Part shown: piece by piece, positions 22,264 to 33,721 of the stretch | How the letters are laid out: each line of letters begins with the position of its first letter | Numbering within the stretch: position 1 is the stretch's first letter | Origin: Cryptomeria japonica | Taxonomy: Eukaryota > Streptophyta > Pinopsida > Cupressales > Cupressaceae | Assembly: GCF_030272615.1 (NCBI RefSeq) | Contig: NC_081410.1 | Location: 506,935,942 to 506,999,941, forward strand | Reading direction: 5' to 3' | DNA: 64,000 nucleotides | Position numbers and translations under genes: made by a program | Notes under the pieces: model-generated | Seen by the model: the letters and a program-made list of their open reading frames with translations, nothing else | What the model was told of the DNA's origin: nothing | Database searches by the model: none

Positions 22264-25200
22264 ATGCCTATTCCCTATCACAGACACCATTTCGAGCACG
22301 TTCGGAGGTACCAGAGACCTGTAGCGCGTGGACCACCAGTAAGTCAACATTTTTGACCCTTTTTTGATATTTTATTTTGTCGTTTTCAGTCAGTTTTTGA
22401 ATTTTAAAGTTCGGGTTTACCGGTTTAGCGCGTCTAAGGTCTAGAGTAGTGCATACGAAGTTTAGAGTAGCGCATCGAGGTCAAATTTAGGGGTCGCGTC
22501 TGAAAAAGAGAGGTTAGCGCATAAAATTAGGAGGTTAGTGCGTGCATGTAGAATAGCGCATGGAAAGTGTCGGGTAGCGCGTCGCGTCAACAGGTTAGCG
22601 CGTAGGTGTAACCTAGCGCATAGGGGCCGCAGGGGTTCGCATTGAGAAGGGGGTTTAGCGCGTAGGACTAACCTAGCGCATAGGGTTAAAAGGGTAGCGC
22701 TTAGGAGGGGTAGATTAGTGTGTAGGCAGAGTCTAGCGCATGGGGTGGGTTAGGTAGCGCACAGGGTGAAAATTTTAGCACATAGACTTAATCTAGCGCA
22801 TAGGTTAGATAGAATAGCGTGTAGGAGAGACAGCCTAGCGCGTGTGGGGTTTTTAGTGCATTGAAGATCTATTTTAGCGCATCTGAAAAATTTTGCAGTT
22901 TGGGCCGATTTGAAAATTTGTTTTGTTTGCCTGTCGTGTTTTGATGAATTTATCCAATATGAGTGTTTGTATAACTTGTTTTGGTTTGCGATTTTCCAAG
23001 TTATGTATAGATATCAACGTGTTTTGTTAATCAAAATATGATGTATTTGCGTGTTCTGTGTCAAGTTCAATGTGTGTGAAGCCTGAGTTGTATTACAAGC
23101 CGATATGGGCTGGAAACGTGAGTTGTTTTACAAGCTGATATGGGTGGGAAACTTGAGTTGTTTTACAAGTTTATGTGATTGTGGAGACTTGAGTTGTATT
23201 ACAAGTTTTGGTATGGTTTTTGAGAACTTGAGTTGTTTTAGAAGTTGATATGAAATGATAGGATTTTGAATTTTGATTGTAGATGAGCAAATTGTTTCAT
23301 GTTGTTGATGTAAGTTTGATTTTGATATCTTTGTGTTGATGTGGAAACTGATATTGGATATGTTTTGTTTGTTGACAAGAGCGATTGGGTGTTGTACAGT
23401 CGAGGGAGAGATTCCCGAGACCGTGGACATTGATACCGCGATTGTCACAAGCAGATTTGGATATTATTGAGAGATGTGGATTGACCTCTCTTCTGGATAT
23501 GCCTCGGTTCACTGTGAACCAGGGGCTTTTGACAGCGTTGGCAGAGAGGTGGCATAGTGACACGAACACCTTTCATTTTGTTACTGGAGAGATGACAATG
23601 ACACCGGAGGATTGCTACCGGATTTTGCGGATTCCTGTAGTAGGGGCACTACTTCCCTATGAGCAGTCAGAGGAGGGTGACATAGAGGCACTGCGCCGCA
23701 TTTTTCAGGATGACACAGTTTGTGGCGATGAGATCCCTTGGCAGGAGTTTTTAGATTTGGGTTATGCACCACTGCCATCTATACTGGCAAGATTCATTGG
23801 GGAATTCCTTTGTCCTGATCGTAGGTCAAAGGGGTTCTCGGTGGGATGGGGGTTAGTGTTGTAGGAGATGGTCATACAGGGCCGGAGATTTGCATGGGGG
23901 TCAGCGATGATGGCTCATTTATACCAGAGTTTGCATGAGGTAGTATACCTTGGGTACGACAGTTTGTCAGCTGGCGTGACCCTATTACAGGTATGGTGCT
24001 TGGAGCACATTCCAGCAGCGAGGCCACTGGTAGATAGAGACAGGCCCGTAGGTGCAGCATATGCCTACGGATATAGAGGTCTAGTTGTCCAACGTAAGCT
24101 GGGCAAACTAGAGCATTGGAGGAGGGTTTTTGATGACATAGATACGGTCACCTGGAGACCGTATACAGGTTGTAAGGTATGGGCGGAGGATGGGTTGGAG
24201 ATGCCCTTTGTATTTATGATGAGGTATTTGATTGGGAGGACCCCATTCGTCATTGAGTGGTTTGTGGTAACCCGAGTTTTGAGGCAGTTCGGGTGCCAAC
24301 AGGGTGTTCCACAGGGAGCATGTTTGTATGCACGGCGGCAGCAGGATGTGACCGATTGGGGGCCGACTATTAATAGTGCGGTGGTAGTGGAGGAGTTTGT
24401 GGGGTTGGCTGGGCAGATCTGGGACTATGCCCCAGAGATTCAGGATGCAGGGATGACAGATGAGTTTGCTCGATTGTTTGTTGCGCGGGCAGTGGCTAAG
24501 ATCTCAGATCCGGAGGAGATGAGGCCAGCTTTTGACTCAGATGAGGAGGAGGGAGACGGGGGAGATGATGGAGATGATGGGGAGGATGGAGGAGGAGGAG
24601 GTAGAGGAGCCAAAGGGAGGCGGGGAGAGAGAGGTGTGGAGAGAGCAGTGCGGCAGGGGAGGATAGAGAGAGGGAGAGGTGGATTGGCTATCAGAGCTGG
24701 GAGAGAGGAGAGAGTGGGGGATGTGTTAGCTGTAGTGGGGGGTGAGGAGGAGCTAAGGAGACCAACACAGAGGAGGAGGGCAGATGTACTCCCACCTCCA
24801 GCACCGAGGACGGGGCGAGTGGGAGGGGTTCCTCCAGCATAGGTACCGCTGCGGGTTCGAGTGCCAGGTCATGTGGAGGGTGCGCAGATCCGGACCTTGC
24901 AGATTACCGTTCAGCAGCTGCAGGCGCAGATTTTGACCTATCAGCGGTAGATTTCTCAGTTGACCACTGAGAGAGATACTAAGATAGAGCGGTGAGGATG
25001 AGCGAAGGAGGTGGTGGCGAGTGTGCAGAGAGCAGCGGCGGGTGGTCCACTGAGAGACACCCTTAGAGAGCTAACGCAGAGAGTGCAGGAGGCAGAGTAT
25101 TATAGGCGACATTATGAGGCTGCAGTACCTAGGGATCGGCGAGTGGAGAGCTTTGCATAGTCGAGATCGAGTCGATCTTGAGCCATTGGGACACGATCTG

Positions 25201-25310
25201 AGAGCCGAGGTGTGATGGGGCTAGCGAGACAGGACCCTCCTGGAGATCCAGGGGCAAGTGTATCTGGAGCGAGACCATCTCCGTCAGGAGATAGTCATAC
25301 TTGAGAGACA
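22264..25310 (+). pseudogene. Antisense plant-mobile-domain (PMD) gene carried by the Tat element
   Basis: Predicted exon 1 is 22264-22338 (25 codons, MPIPYHRHHFEHVRRYQRP...), ending at donor GTAAGT. The intron 22339-23399 ends GTTGTACAG. Exon 2 from 23400 continues in the same phase with SRERFPRPWTLIPRLSQADL. Exon 2 holds a plant mobile domain as in MAIN/MAIL1-like proteins: LLTALAERWHSDTNTFHF, GEMTMTPEDCYRIL, then FAWGSAMMAHLYQSL and LLQVWCLEHIP. One in-frame TAG at 23862-23864 splits the domain; the frame then runs to 24842 with an acidic/Gly/Arg-rich tail. Broken coding for a coiled-coil tail (TLQITVQQLQAQILTY) goes on to about 25310. PMDs occur in plant nuclear proteins and are repeatedly found in gypsy and Mutator-like elements. 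Extra antisense ORFs between pol and 3' LTR are known in Tat elements. Role for the element unknown. G+C is clearly higher than its surroundings. Confidence 0.75.
22426..22881 (+). repeat. Array of TTAGCGCAT motifs in the PMD-gene intron, 21-21-18 bp rhythm
   Basis: TAGYGC-like motifs start at 22426, 22447, 22468, 22488, 22515, 22536, 22554, 22575, 22596, 22614, 22635 (weak), 22656, 22674, 22695, 22716, 22734, 22755, 22776, 22794, 22815, 22836, 22854 and 22875. From 22515 on, spacing is 21, 18, 21, 21, 18 and so on, that is a 60-bp super-period of three motifs. Consensus TTAGCGCATAGG. The motif reads in the direction of the PMD transcript. Confidence 0.9.
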
Positions 25311-25398
25311 TGGTCTCTATTGTATTTTGGGATCATTGTTATACTTTGTACTGGACATAGTGTTTGGACACATTTTGTACATTTTGATCAGTTTTGAG

Positions 25399-25423
25399 AT
25401 ATATATATATATATATATATATA
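25399..25423. repeat. (AT)n microsatellite
   Basis: About 12 AT dinucleotides in the 3' flank of the PMD gene. Confidence 0.95.
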
Positions 25424-25593
25424 CAACACCATTTTTGATCATGTGATGTGTTGATATGGATGCATTTATTTTATGTGATGATGCAATGCTTAAATATATG
25501 ATGCAGGATGTATGCTTTTATATGCTGTGAGATGTATCTTGAAAATGAGATGTATGATTTGATGTGCAACTAAATGTAATCTTGATATGTAAA

Positions 25594-25704
25594 TGATGCA
25601 ATTAATGTAAAATGATGTAAAATGATATGCAACTAATGATGTAAAAATAATATGCAGCTAATGGTAAAATGATATGCAACTAATGGTAAAATGATATGCA
25701 ACTA
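25594..25704. repeat. Short tandem repeats AATGATATGCAACTAATGGT
   Basis: About five units of roughly 23 bp, imperfect. Non-coding. Confidence 0.75.
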
Positions 25705-26686
25705 TGTTTTTGGTAGCATCCTCATTCTGTATTCGCCATCCGATATAACCATTTGTTTGCTTTTTTTTGTAAATATCATCATTGAGCATTTATTGATTTT
25801 TGGATATGTTGAAAATTTATACAAGCATAATGGTATAATTGAACCATAATGACCTAAGTAAAATTTACATGATATTTGATTTTGCAAGATAGCACAAGTG
25901 TCAAGGTATAATTGAACCAGGACGACCTGAGTGCGCATTGCGTAAATAGACAAGATTAGATCATTTATATGCGTGAAGTGGAATCGGGCCTTCAGTGATA
26001 TTCGACATATCACGTCTCGAGGCATGTATTCACACAGTACAAGTGATCGCCTCCCAAACAGAAGACTAAGAAAATATTGGAAGTTCCCCTTGACTTCTAG
26101 CTGTGAAGCATTTAGTGAGACAAGGAAGAGAATCCAATAATGCAAAAAGTTCAAAATGCAAAACTAGTTAAGATTTTATGCTATAGTGCAACATTCAGTA
26201 CTTCAGAAAATCATCCATCCTTGATATTTGTGTGAATTGTCTTTGTTTTGGTTTTTGCGATGAAGCGTAATGTTTGTTTGTTGGATGTCATGCCTCTGAT
26301 TTTGGCGATAATTTGTGATGTTTGGAATGTTTGCAAGTTTTTGAACCAATGAATGCCCCTAGCTAAGTGTGCCCCTCGATATGATCATGTACAGTGATTA
26401 CCAAGCCATGGTGAACTACAGTAAGAGAATAGATATAGATGGATAACCTAGGATAGTGACTACGTTAAGTATATCCTGAATGAATATATGCTAAGTGTCG
26501 GGCAATGGCCGATAGTGTTTTGATGGATAAAATGGTATGGAGATAGATAGAGGAGCTGTTCTTTCATAAGGGCGCCTGTTTACCAGGTTTTCACCATTTG
26601 TTTTTATTGTACTTTGTATTTTTTGCTTTTTCTAGATTTTTGATTTTTTTTGTTTGTTTTTGGCTTTTTCCGTGCATTAGGCTACT
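25705..26686. other. Spacer between integrase end and PMD gene
   Basis: No supported gene. A 150-codon minus-strand ORF (25702-26154) has no family resemblance and is treated as chance. A GGGCGCC-containing T-rich stretch lies at 26570-26650, directly after the integrase stop in element sense. Confidence 0.5.
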
Positions 26687-27859
26687 TTAAGTATAGTACC
26701 TCTTCAGATGAATACTGTTAGTTGGGTCATCGAGCACATCTCCATCTGAAGTTGTTAGCTGATAAGTACCTGATCCATAAACTAATATGATAACATAGGG
26801 ACCCAACCAGTTAGGTTCAAATTTCCCTTTCTTTTCTCGATCTTGCTGGTTTCTTGGATTTTCTTTGAGGACTAGGTCACCAACCTTGAAGTTGCGGGGA
26901 ATGACCTTGTGATTGTAGCTTCTACACATGCGTTGTTGATATGCTTTGAGATGAGTATAAGCATGTTGGCATCTTTCATCTAATAGCTCAAGTTCTTGCA
27001 ATCAGTTAACTCGATACTCTTTATCTGGGATTAAGCCTTTCAAAGAGACTCTGAGAGATGGGATCTCTACCTCCAGAGGTAAAATAGCCTCTAATCCATA
27101 TACCAATGAGTATGGTGTTGCTCCTGTGGGTGTGCGGATGCTGGTTCTGTATGCCCAAAGTGCTGGATTGAGTTGCACATGCCAATCTTTGCCTGCATCA
27201 TTCACTGTTTTCTTGAGGATTTTCAGGATTGTTTTGTTAGATGCTTCCGCTTGACCATTTCCCTGTGGGTAGTATGGTGTAGAGAGCCTATGTTGGATTT
27301 TGAATTTTTCACATAGTTCTTGGACATCTTGATTCTTGAAGGGCCGTCCATTATCTGTGATGATTGAACTTGGAATACCATATCTGCAAATCAGATAATT
27401 GAGGATAAAAGAGGCAATTTGTTTCCCGGTTACTGTGGTCATGGGAACTGCTTCTATCCATTTGGTAAAGTATTCTATTGCTGTTATAATGAACTTGTGT
27501 CCATTTGAAGATGACGGATGAATTTTGCCAGCTAAGTCCAGTCCCCACTGACAAAAGGGCCATGATGTTGTAAAGGGCTACAGTTCCTGTGCTGGTGCAT
27601 GTATTAGATTGCCATGGATCTGGCATTTAGGACATTTCTTGGCGAAATGATATGAGTCTTTCTCCATTGTAGGCCAGTAGTATCCCATCCTTAGAAGCTT
27701 TTTAGCAAGAGTAGTGCCACTTGAATGTGTGCCACAAATACCTTCATGAAGCTCGTGTAAAGCCAAATCGAAATCATTACGATCAAGGAAACGAAGAAGA
27801 GTACCATTGAGACCTTGACGATACAAAGTATCAGCGGTAAGGGTATAATGGGTAGCTTG
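26687..27859 (-). pseudogene. Integrase of the large Tat element
   Basis: Same frame as RT, read from 27859 to a stop at 26687. The HHCC zinc-binding module is HELHEGICGTHSSG ... CPKCQIHGN (27578-27826). The catalytic core has D in GLDLAGKI, D in ITDNGRPF and E in GQAEASNKTI (27002-27560). The C-terminal part is KVIPRNFKVGDLVLK ... GPYVI. Two in-frame stops, TAG near 27577 and TGA at 26999-27001, plus a TGA at 27860-27862 separating it from RNase H, kill it. In a live element it would insert the DNA copy in the nucleus. No chromodomain is seen, as expected for Tat. Confidence 0.9.
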
Positions 27860-30196
27860 TCAGATAAAGTTACGTTTTTGGTTATGGGATTGGTCAATGG
27901 GTAAGATATTATGCTTGAGGTAGTCATATATTGGTCCATATAACAGAGAATCTGAACCAGTCAAGGAATAGATAACATGGGATTCAGAGTGGTCATAGGC
28001 GGGGGAGAACAGTTGCTCTACCAGGAACTCATAATGACTCTGTTGCTCTGGAGTTTGTAGTAGTGAAGTGATAGTAGCCATTGTATCGGCTGCTTTGTTG
28101 TTCAACCTTGGGATTTGCTCGAAGGTGATGTGCATAAAATACTGTTTGAAGTCATCCACTATTCGTTTGTAGGGTAGTAGCTTATCATCCTTTATCTGAT
28201 AGTCATTGTTGTTTTGATGGATGACCAGTTGCGAGTCCCCATAGACTTTTAACTCTATGATTTTCCATTCGACAGCCATTTTGATGCCTATGACCAATGC
28301 CTCATATTCAGCCACATTATTTGTGCATGGAAACATAAGCCTGTATGATCTTGGTATAGTGTGTCCTTCAGGAGTGATGAACAGAATGCCAGCACCGGAA
28401 CCATGTTGTGTATAGGATGTGTCAAAGTATAGGGTCCAGTGTTTGGTAGAAAGAGCAAGAACATCCCTGTCTAGAAATTCAACCTCCATGGTTTGTTTGC
28501 CTGGGAGTGGTGCTTCAGCCAACTGATCTGCAATTGCTTGTCCTTTGATGGCTCGTCTTTCAGTGTATTGGATGTCGAATTCACTAAGAATCATGACCCA
28601 TTTAGCCAATCGGCTTGTAAGAGCGGCCTTGCTGAGTAGATATTTGAGAGGATCAATTTTTGCTACTAGCTTGATGGTGTGTGCTAGCATGTAATGTTGA
28701 AACTTTTGAGATGCAAAAACCACTGTTAGGCAAGCCTTTTCAATGAATGTATCGTTGAGCTCATAGCCATTCAATGCCCTACTGATGTAGTATATGGCAC
28801 GTTCCTTTCCTTGTTGATCTTCTTGTGCCAATAGTGCCCCTAGTGAAATATCTGTTGTTGAGATATATAGAATAAGTGGCTTTCCGGCGATTGGTGGTAC
28901 TAGAACTGGTGGATTCATTAGGTACTGTTTGATTTGATAAAAATATTCTACACACTTAGCCTCCCATTTGAATGGTACATTTTTGTGTAGTAAATGGTTA
29001 AATGGTAGACTTTTATCTGCTAGCTGAGCGATGAATCGCCTGATGGATTGAAGTCGTCCTTGTAGAGATCTGAGTTGACTGATATTCTTTGGTGGTGGCA
29101 TGTCCATGATGGCTTGTACCTTTGCTGGATCAACTTCAATACCCTTAGCTGAGACTATGTAGCCTAGTAACTTGCCTGATGTAACCCCGAAGACACACTT
29201 CTTAGGGTTAAGCCTGACTTGGAATTTCTCCAATTGATTAAAATTTTTTGCTAGGATGCCAAGATGTTCACCTCTAGTGAAGGATTTGGCTAGTAAATCA
29301 TCCACATAGTCTTCCATAAATGTGTGCATCATGTCATGGAATATTGTGGTCATTGCTCTTTGATAAGTGGCTCCTGCATTCTTTAAGCCAAAAGGCATAA
29401 CATTCCAACAATACGTTCCCCAAGGACAGGTGAATGCTATTTTATCTTGATCTTCTGGAGCTATCTTGATTTGATTATAGCCTGAGAAACCATCCATTAG
29501 TGAGAGCATTGCATGGCCTGCTGTGAGATCTACAATGATGTCGATACTGGGCAGAGGAAAGTCGTCTTTTGGACAAGCTTTGTTGACGTCTCTGAATTCA
29601 GTGTAGATTCTGATACTACCATCTGGTTTTGATATTGGAATGATGTTGGAAATCCATTCCGCATAGTCAATGGGTCGGATGAATCTGACATCTAATAATT
29701 TCTTTAGTTCAGTTTTGACCATGAGTGCCACCTGTGGATTCATCTTTCGGAGCTTTTGCTTGATTGGCTTAACTCCTGTAGAAATGGATAGATGATGCAT
29801 GATTAAGTGTGGATCCACTTCGGGCATATCAGCATATGACCAAGCAAAGTTGATTTGCTATGCTTTAAAGAAGATGATGAATGCCGATCTTTCTTCCTCT
29901 GTCAGAGATTCTGCAATGTGTATGTTTCTGGCTACTTCTGTGGTACCAATGTTGATTGATTGAGTGGGCTCAATCAAAATGGGCGATCGCTCATGAAAGT
30001 GCTCAGGAAGAGTGTCAAGTCTCCCATCGTTAGGTGCCTTAAAAAAGTTTTCACCCTCAGATGCGTCCTTTATTTTTACTTTTTTGTGATCTAGAGCTGC
30101 CATTGACTGGTTTTCAGCATTAGATTCTTTATTTGGTTCATTTTTGAGACAGAGACTTGGCACTCCCTGATTGACAGATATCATTATTTTGTTCAC
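27860..30196 (-). pseudogene. Reverse transcriptase, RNase H and second RNase H of the large Tat element
   Basis: The main ORF is 27860-29827 (655 codons); an in-frame TAG at 29858-29860 separates it from the pol N-terminal piece 29858-30196. RT: FPLPSIDIIVD, GFSGYNQI, PFGLKNAGATYQRAM and the catalytic YVDD at residues 174-177. First RNase H: ILYISTTDISLGALLAQ ... IYYISRALNG. Second, archaeal-like RNase H from about residue 460: WTLYFDTSY, NNVAEYEALVIGI and GDSQLVI, with acidic residues kept. The double RNase H is the diagnostic Tat trait. It would copy element RNA into DNA in cytoplasmic particles. A frameshift near 30140-30196 joins it to the linker. Confidence 0.95.
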
Positions 30197-31373
30197 TGGT
30201 AGAGCCTGTTTCCGGGTTTACAGTACATAGGTAATGGACAATAGATGAATCATCTAGGAAAATTGGTATATCATGTGTTTCAGGTTCGTCCCAGTCGATG
30301 AGGTCAGGAAAGACAAGTGGTAAGGAATCATTGGGTGGATCAAGTTCGGCTACTGTAAGTGTTAGGATATTGTTTTCATTGTGATGGGTCTTGGGTTTAC
30401 AGAAATTTAGGATTTCGTCGAGGTCCTCGATGGTATAATCTTCCACATAGACTTGTTCATAATGTTTCTGTTCACTTTCCTGGGCATCATAGATATTTTG
30501 TGGTCCAAATTCAAGAGGTCTATCTTCTACGTTATGTTCTTCCTGAGAAAGGGATATAGAATCAGTATCATCCAGGATATCAGTAGTAGCATTGGAGCAG
30601 GTACCCCATTCATATTCATTGGAATCTGTCTCATAGGCATCATCCCAGATTCTATCTGTGCTATAAACAGGTAGGTTGTATGGTGAAAATAAATCTTTGA
30701 TGATGGATACCATTTTAATGGTTTTTGTAGATTCTGTATCAGATCCGTCCTCTACTTGTTGGATTTGTTCATAGATTGTGTTTCCTCGGGGAGGGATAAC
30801 GGCATCTGGAGGTGACCTGATCTGTTCTTGAGATATTGGTGTTTGAATATGAGCTACTGCTGCAGATAGGGTCTTCTTATGACTTAGAAGCTTTTCCTGA
30901 TGTAACTTCTGATCTTGACGTTCCCGTGCCTTGCGGATTGTTTCTGCGGATTCAAAAAGTGCTTCCTGCCAGGATTCTTCTTGGTACTTTGTCTTTACTT
31001 TCCATTAAGGTTTGATGGGTAGGTGTGGTGGCCGTTTCAATAGGAACGTGAGTTTAGAACCCAATCCTGCTTTGTTTCTGCTAGGTTGTGAAGGAAGGTC
31101 TATAGGTTCAGTGACTCCTTCTTTGCATTTCCCAATAGGTCCTTTACCACCATATCCCATTTGTTTCATGATTAAGTAGCCTTTTCCATACAGGTGTGTT
31201 GGTAGAACAATGTCCAAAGCAGCTTCTCTGTGATTTTCTTCTTCATCTTTGTATAACCAGCTAAGAATGTCCTTGTCCTCTGATTCATGTGCTAGAGTAC
31301 CCAATTGGATGAAGGTACCATCAAATAGTGATGGGCTGAGTAGCCAGTTGTGTTGATGTAGTAGGCAAACCAT
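30138..31373 (-). pseudogene. G-patch and acidic linker between protease and RT
   Basis: The frame shared by 31005-31373 and 30138-30713 has a TAA at 31005-31007. The first part holds a G-patch-like motif, GKGYLIMKQMGYGGKGPIG ... AGLGSK, known after the protease in some retroelements and thought to bind RNA. The rest is a charged linker (EESWQEALFESAETIRKARE, later an Asp/Glu-rich stretch). It overlaps the end of the gag-protease frame by about 50 nt in a different frame, so a frameshift, programmed or mutational, is needed to continue. Confidence 0.75.
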
Positions 31374-33716
31374 GCAATCTAGGTGAGGTTGACAATTTTG
31401 CCAAACATAAAGGCTCCAAAGAGTATTCTCCCATGCCTTGGTCTTTGATTTGCATTTTCTGTTTGAAGTCTCCCCCTAAGGAGTTGGGCTTTGCTGTTTG
31501 CAGATCTGATGTCAAGGATTGCTGCTTTTCTCTCTTATGAGGAACCAAACTGTCTTGGGCTGCCCCCATTGCGTTGCAATGTTGAAATGGATTGTGATCA
31601 ACGGATATGGAGATTTCTTGTCCATCATAAGGAAACTTGACACACTGGTGATATGTAGAAGGTACTACTCGCATTTCATGTATCCAGGGTCGTCCTAATA
31701 AGATATTGTAGGTGAGATCAATATCTAAGACCTGACATATAGTATCCTTTTGTACTGGTCCTACTTGAATAGGTAATATCACTGTGCCTTTAGAGGACCC
31801 TTCCTCATCATCATATGCCTTTATGGTAATTTTCTTGCAAGGGTCAATAGATTCTTCTAAGAAGCCTAATGCAAGGATAAGCTTTAAAGTACATATATTA
31901 AGGCCGGCTCCTCCATCTATTAGGACTCTTTTGACTCGGTGTTTGCAAACAATGACTTCAATATGGAGAGGAGTATTATGTGGATGGATCAAGGAAGCAT
32001 CGTCATGCTCTGAGAAGGTGAGATTATGAGGTCCTATCATATGGGCAACCATGGCTTGAAATCTGTCTGTATCCAGATTTTGAGGTACATTTGTTTCCAA
32101 TAGTGCTTGCTCCAATATGTCTTTGTGCTTTGGTGATAGTTTCAATAATTCCAGGATAGATATCTGAGCTGGAGTCTTGCGTAGTTGGCTAACCAAGTCA
32201 TATTGGATTTTTGGTGTGGCAGTTGTAGGTGTAGTATGTCCCTTCAAGACATATTTCTGAGTTCGGGTTGTTACATTGACAGATTCATGATCACGCTGAT
32301 CTCGGATGGTGATGACATTTACTTGATGATCTTCAGCTGATATTTGGTTGATGGTGTTGTTGTAGATGTGATTAATACGATCTCCGCGTGTATCATCTGA
32401 AGTTGATGCTCCATCCTTGTTGTAATTTGGGAGAGGATTTTTAAAGGCTCTGTGATCACCATTTGTTTTGAGACCATCCACCATTAAGTCACCTCGATCA
32501 ATCATGTCCTGTATTATATGTTTCAATCTCATGCATTCGTTTGTTCTATGACCCTTGTTGCGATGAAAATCACAATAGTGGGAATCATTCCACCAAGGTG
32601 GTTTAATTGGGGGTTCATAATTATTGATTGGAGGCAAAGATAGAATCTTGTTTGCCAACAGTTCTCTGAATGTTGATTCTAAAGATTGTCCTAGTGGTGT
32701 GAAGATGCGCTTTTGGAAATTGTTTGTGTTGCGTGAATTGTTGTTAGGTCCTAGATTCATGTTTTTGCTTTGAGTATCATTGGTGTTGTTCGTGTTGAGT
32801 TGTCCTTGATCATTGTTTGGTGCATATGTGTTAGCACTGGGGGTAGCATTTTTAGGATTTTTCGGATTTCCAGATAATGCAAGCACTGGTTGCTTAGATT
32901 TGGGATCATATGATTCATTGTTGCCTTCGTTTTTGTTTCGAGTCCAAAATCGAGATTTGTCAAGGTTGGTGTTGTTCTGGTTATTGTAGTTTGATGAGTT
33001 TGTTCCTTCCTTGTAGAATTTGAGTGTTCCCTTTTTGACACATGCTTCTTCTACTTGAATGCCATTTTCAATCAATTTAGTGAAAGATGGTATGCATTGA
33101 AGTTTTAGTCTGTAACTCATCTCACCGTTCAGGTTATCGATGAAGATTTCCATTTTCTCCTTTTCAGGAATATCTCGAGGATATCTGGAGACCATGCGTC
33201 GCCAGCGTTGAAGGAACGCCATGAATGTTTCATTGTTCTTTTGTTTGGTGTTGTAAACATCTAGCATGGTTATGGCATGTTGGATGTTGTAGGAATAGTG
33301 GGTGATGAATTTGTTAACCAATTCATCAAATGATCTAACAGGTGGCAAAATTTTGGATAACCATTCCATGGTTTGCCCTCCCAAGCTTCTGGGGAATAAC
33401 CTCATCAAATAGGTGTCATCATGAGTAAATTCAAGGCTCAGTGTGCAAAATTCTCGAACATGATCTCGGGGATCACTTTTCCCATCGTATTTATCAAATT
33501 TGGGAACGTCTGAGTTTGGAGGAAAAGGCACCATGTTCAAGCTTCTGTCAAATGGATAAGGACAGATTTCGTTTAAAGAGTACCGCACTGTTGTCCCTTG
33601 TTGCATATCCTGTATTTGCCTTTGCAACATTTGCATTTGTTGGGTAAGAGGAATCAAAGGCGCATTATCTTGCCGAGGGAAGAGTTCTTCCCTCATATTT
33701 GTTCTTAGCTGGAAAG
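31321..33716 (-). CDS. gag (central/C-terminal) and protease of the large Tat element
   Basis: Part of an 858-codon ORF read on the minus strand from 33897, whose first 60 or so codons belong to the nested element's LTR. Genuine gag starts at the insertion junction (33716) with FQLRTNMREELFPR. Capsid: CPYPFDRSLNMVPFPP, DKYDGKSDPRDHVREF, LFPRSLGGQTMEWL, ETFMAFLQRWRRMVSRYP. Tat zinc knuckle CDFHRNKGHRTNEC (C-x2-H-x4-H-x4-C) is near ORF residue 441. Protease: VLIDGGAGLNIC near residue 655 (DGG in place of DSG, usual in Tat) and LLGRPWIHEM near 735. It is free of stops across this span although pol is broken. Its N-terminal part lies at 42220-42618, beyond the nested element. Confidence 0.9.
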
Positions 33717-33721
33717 GTGTG
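33717..33721. other. Target site duplication GTGTG of nested element, left
   Basis: Matches GTGTG at 42215-42219 directly outside the other LTR. Removing the insert and one copy restores the gag frame. Confidence 0.95.

Noticed and set aside
22426-22881. CRISPR-like array
   Set aside because: Motifs are 6-9 bp at 18-21 bp steps without long direct repeats or unique 30-bp spacers, in a plant nuclear context.
25702-26154. 150-codon minus-strand ORF after integrase
   Set aside because: No domain, atypical composition, no homologue within the window; nothing separates it from chance.
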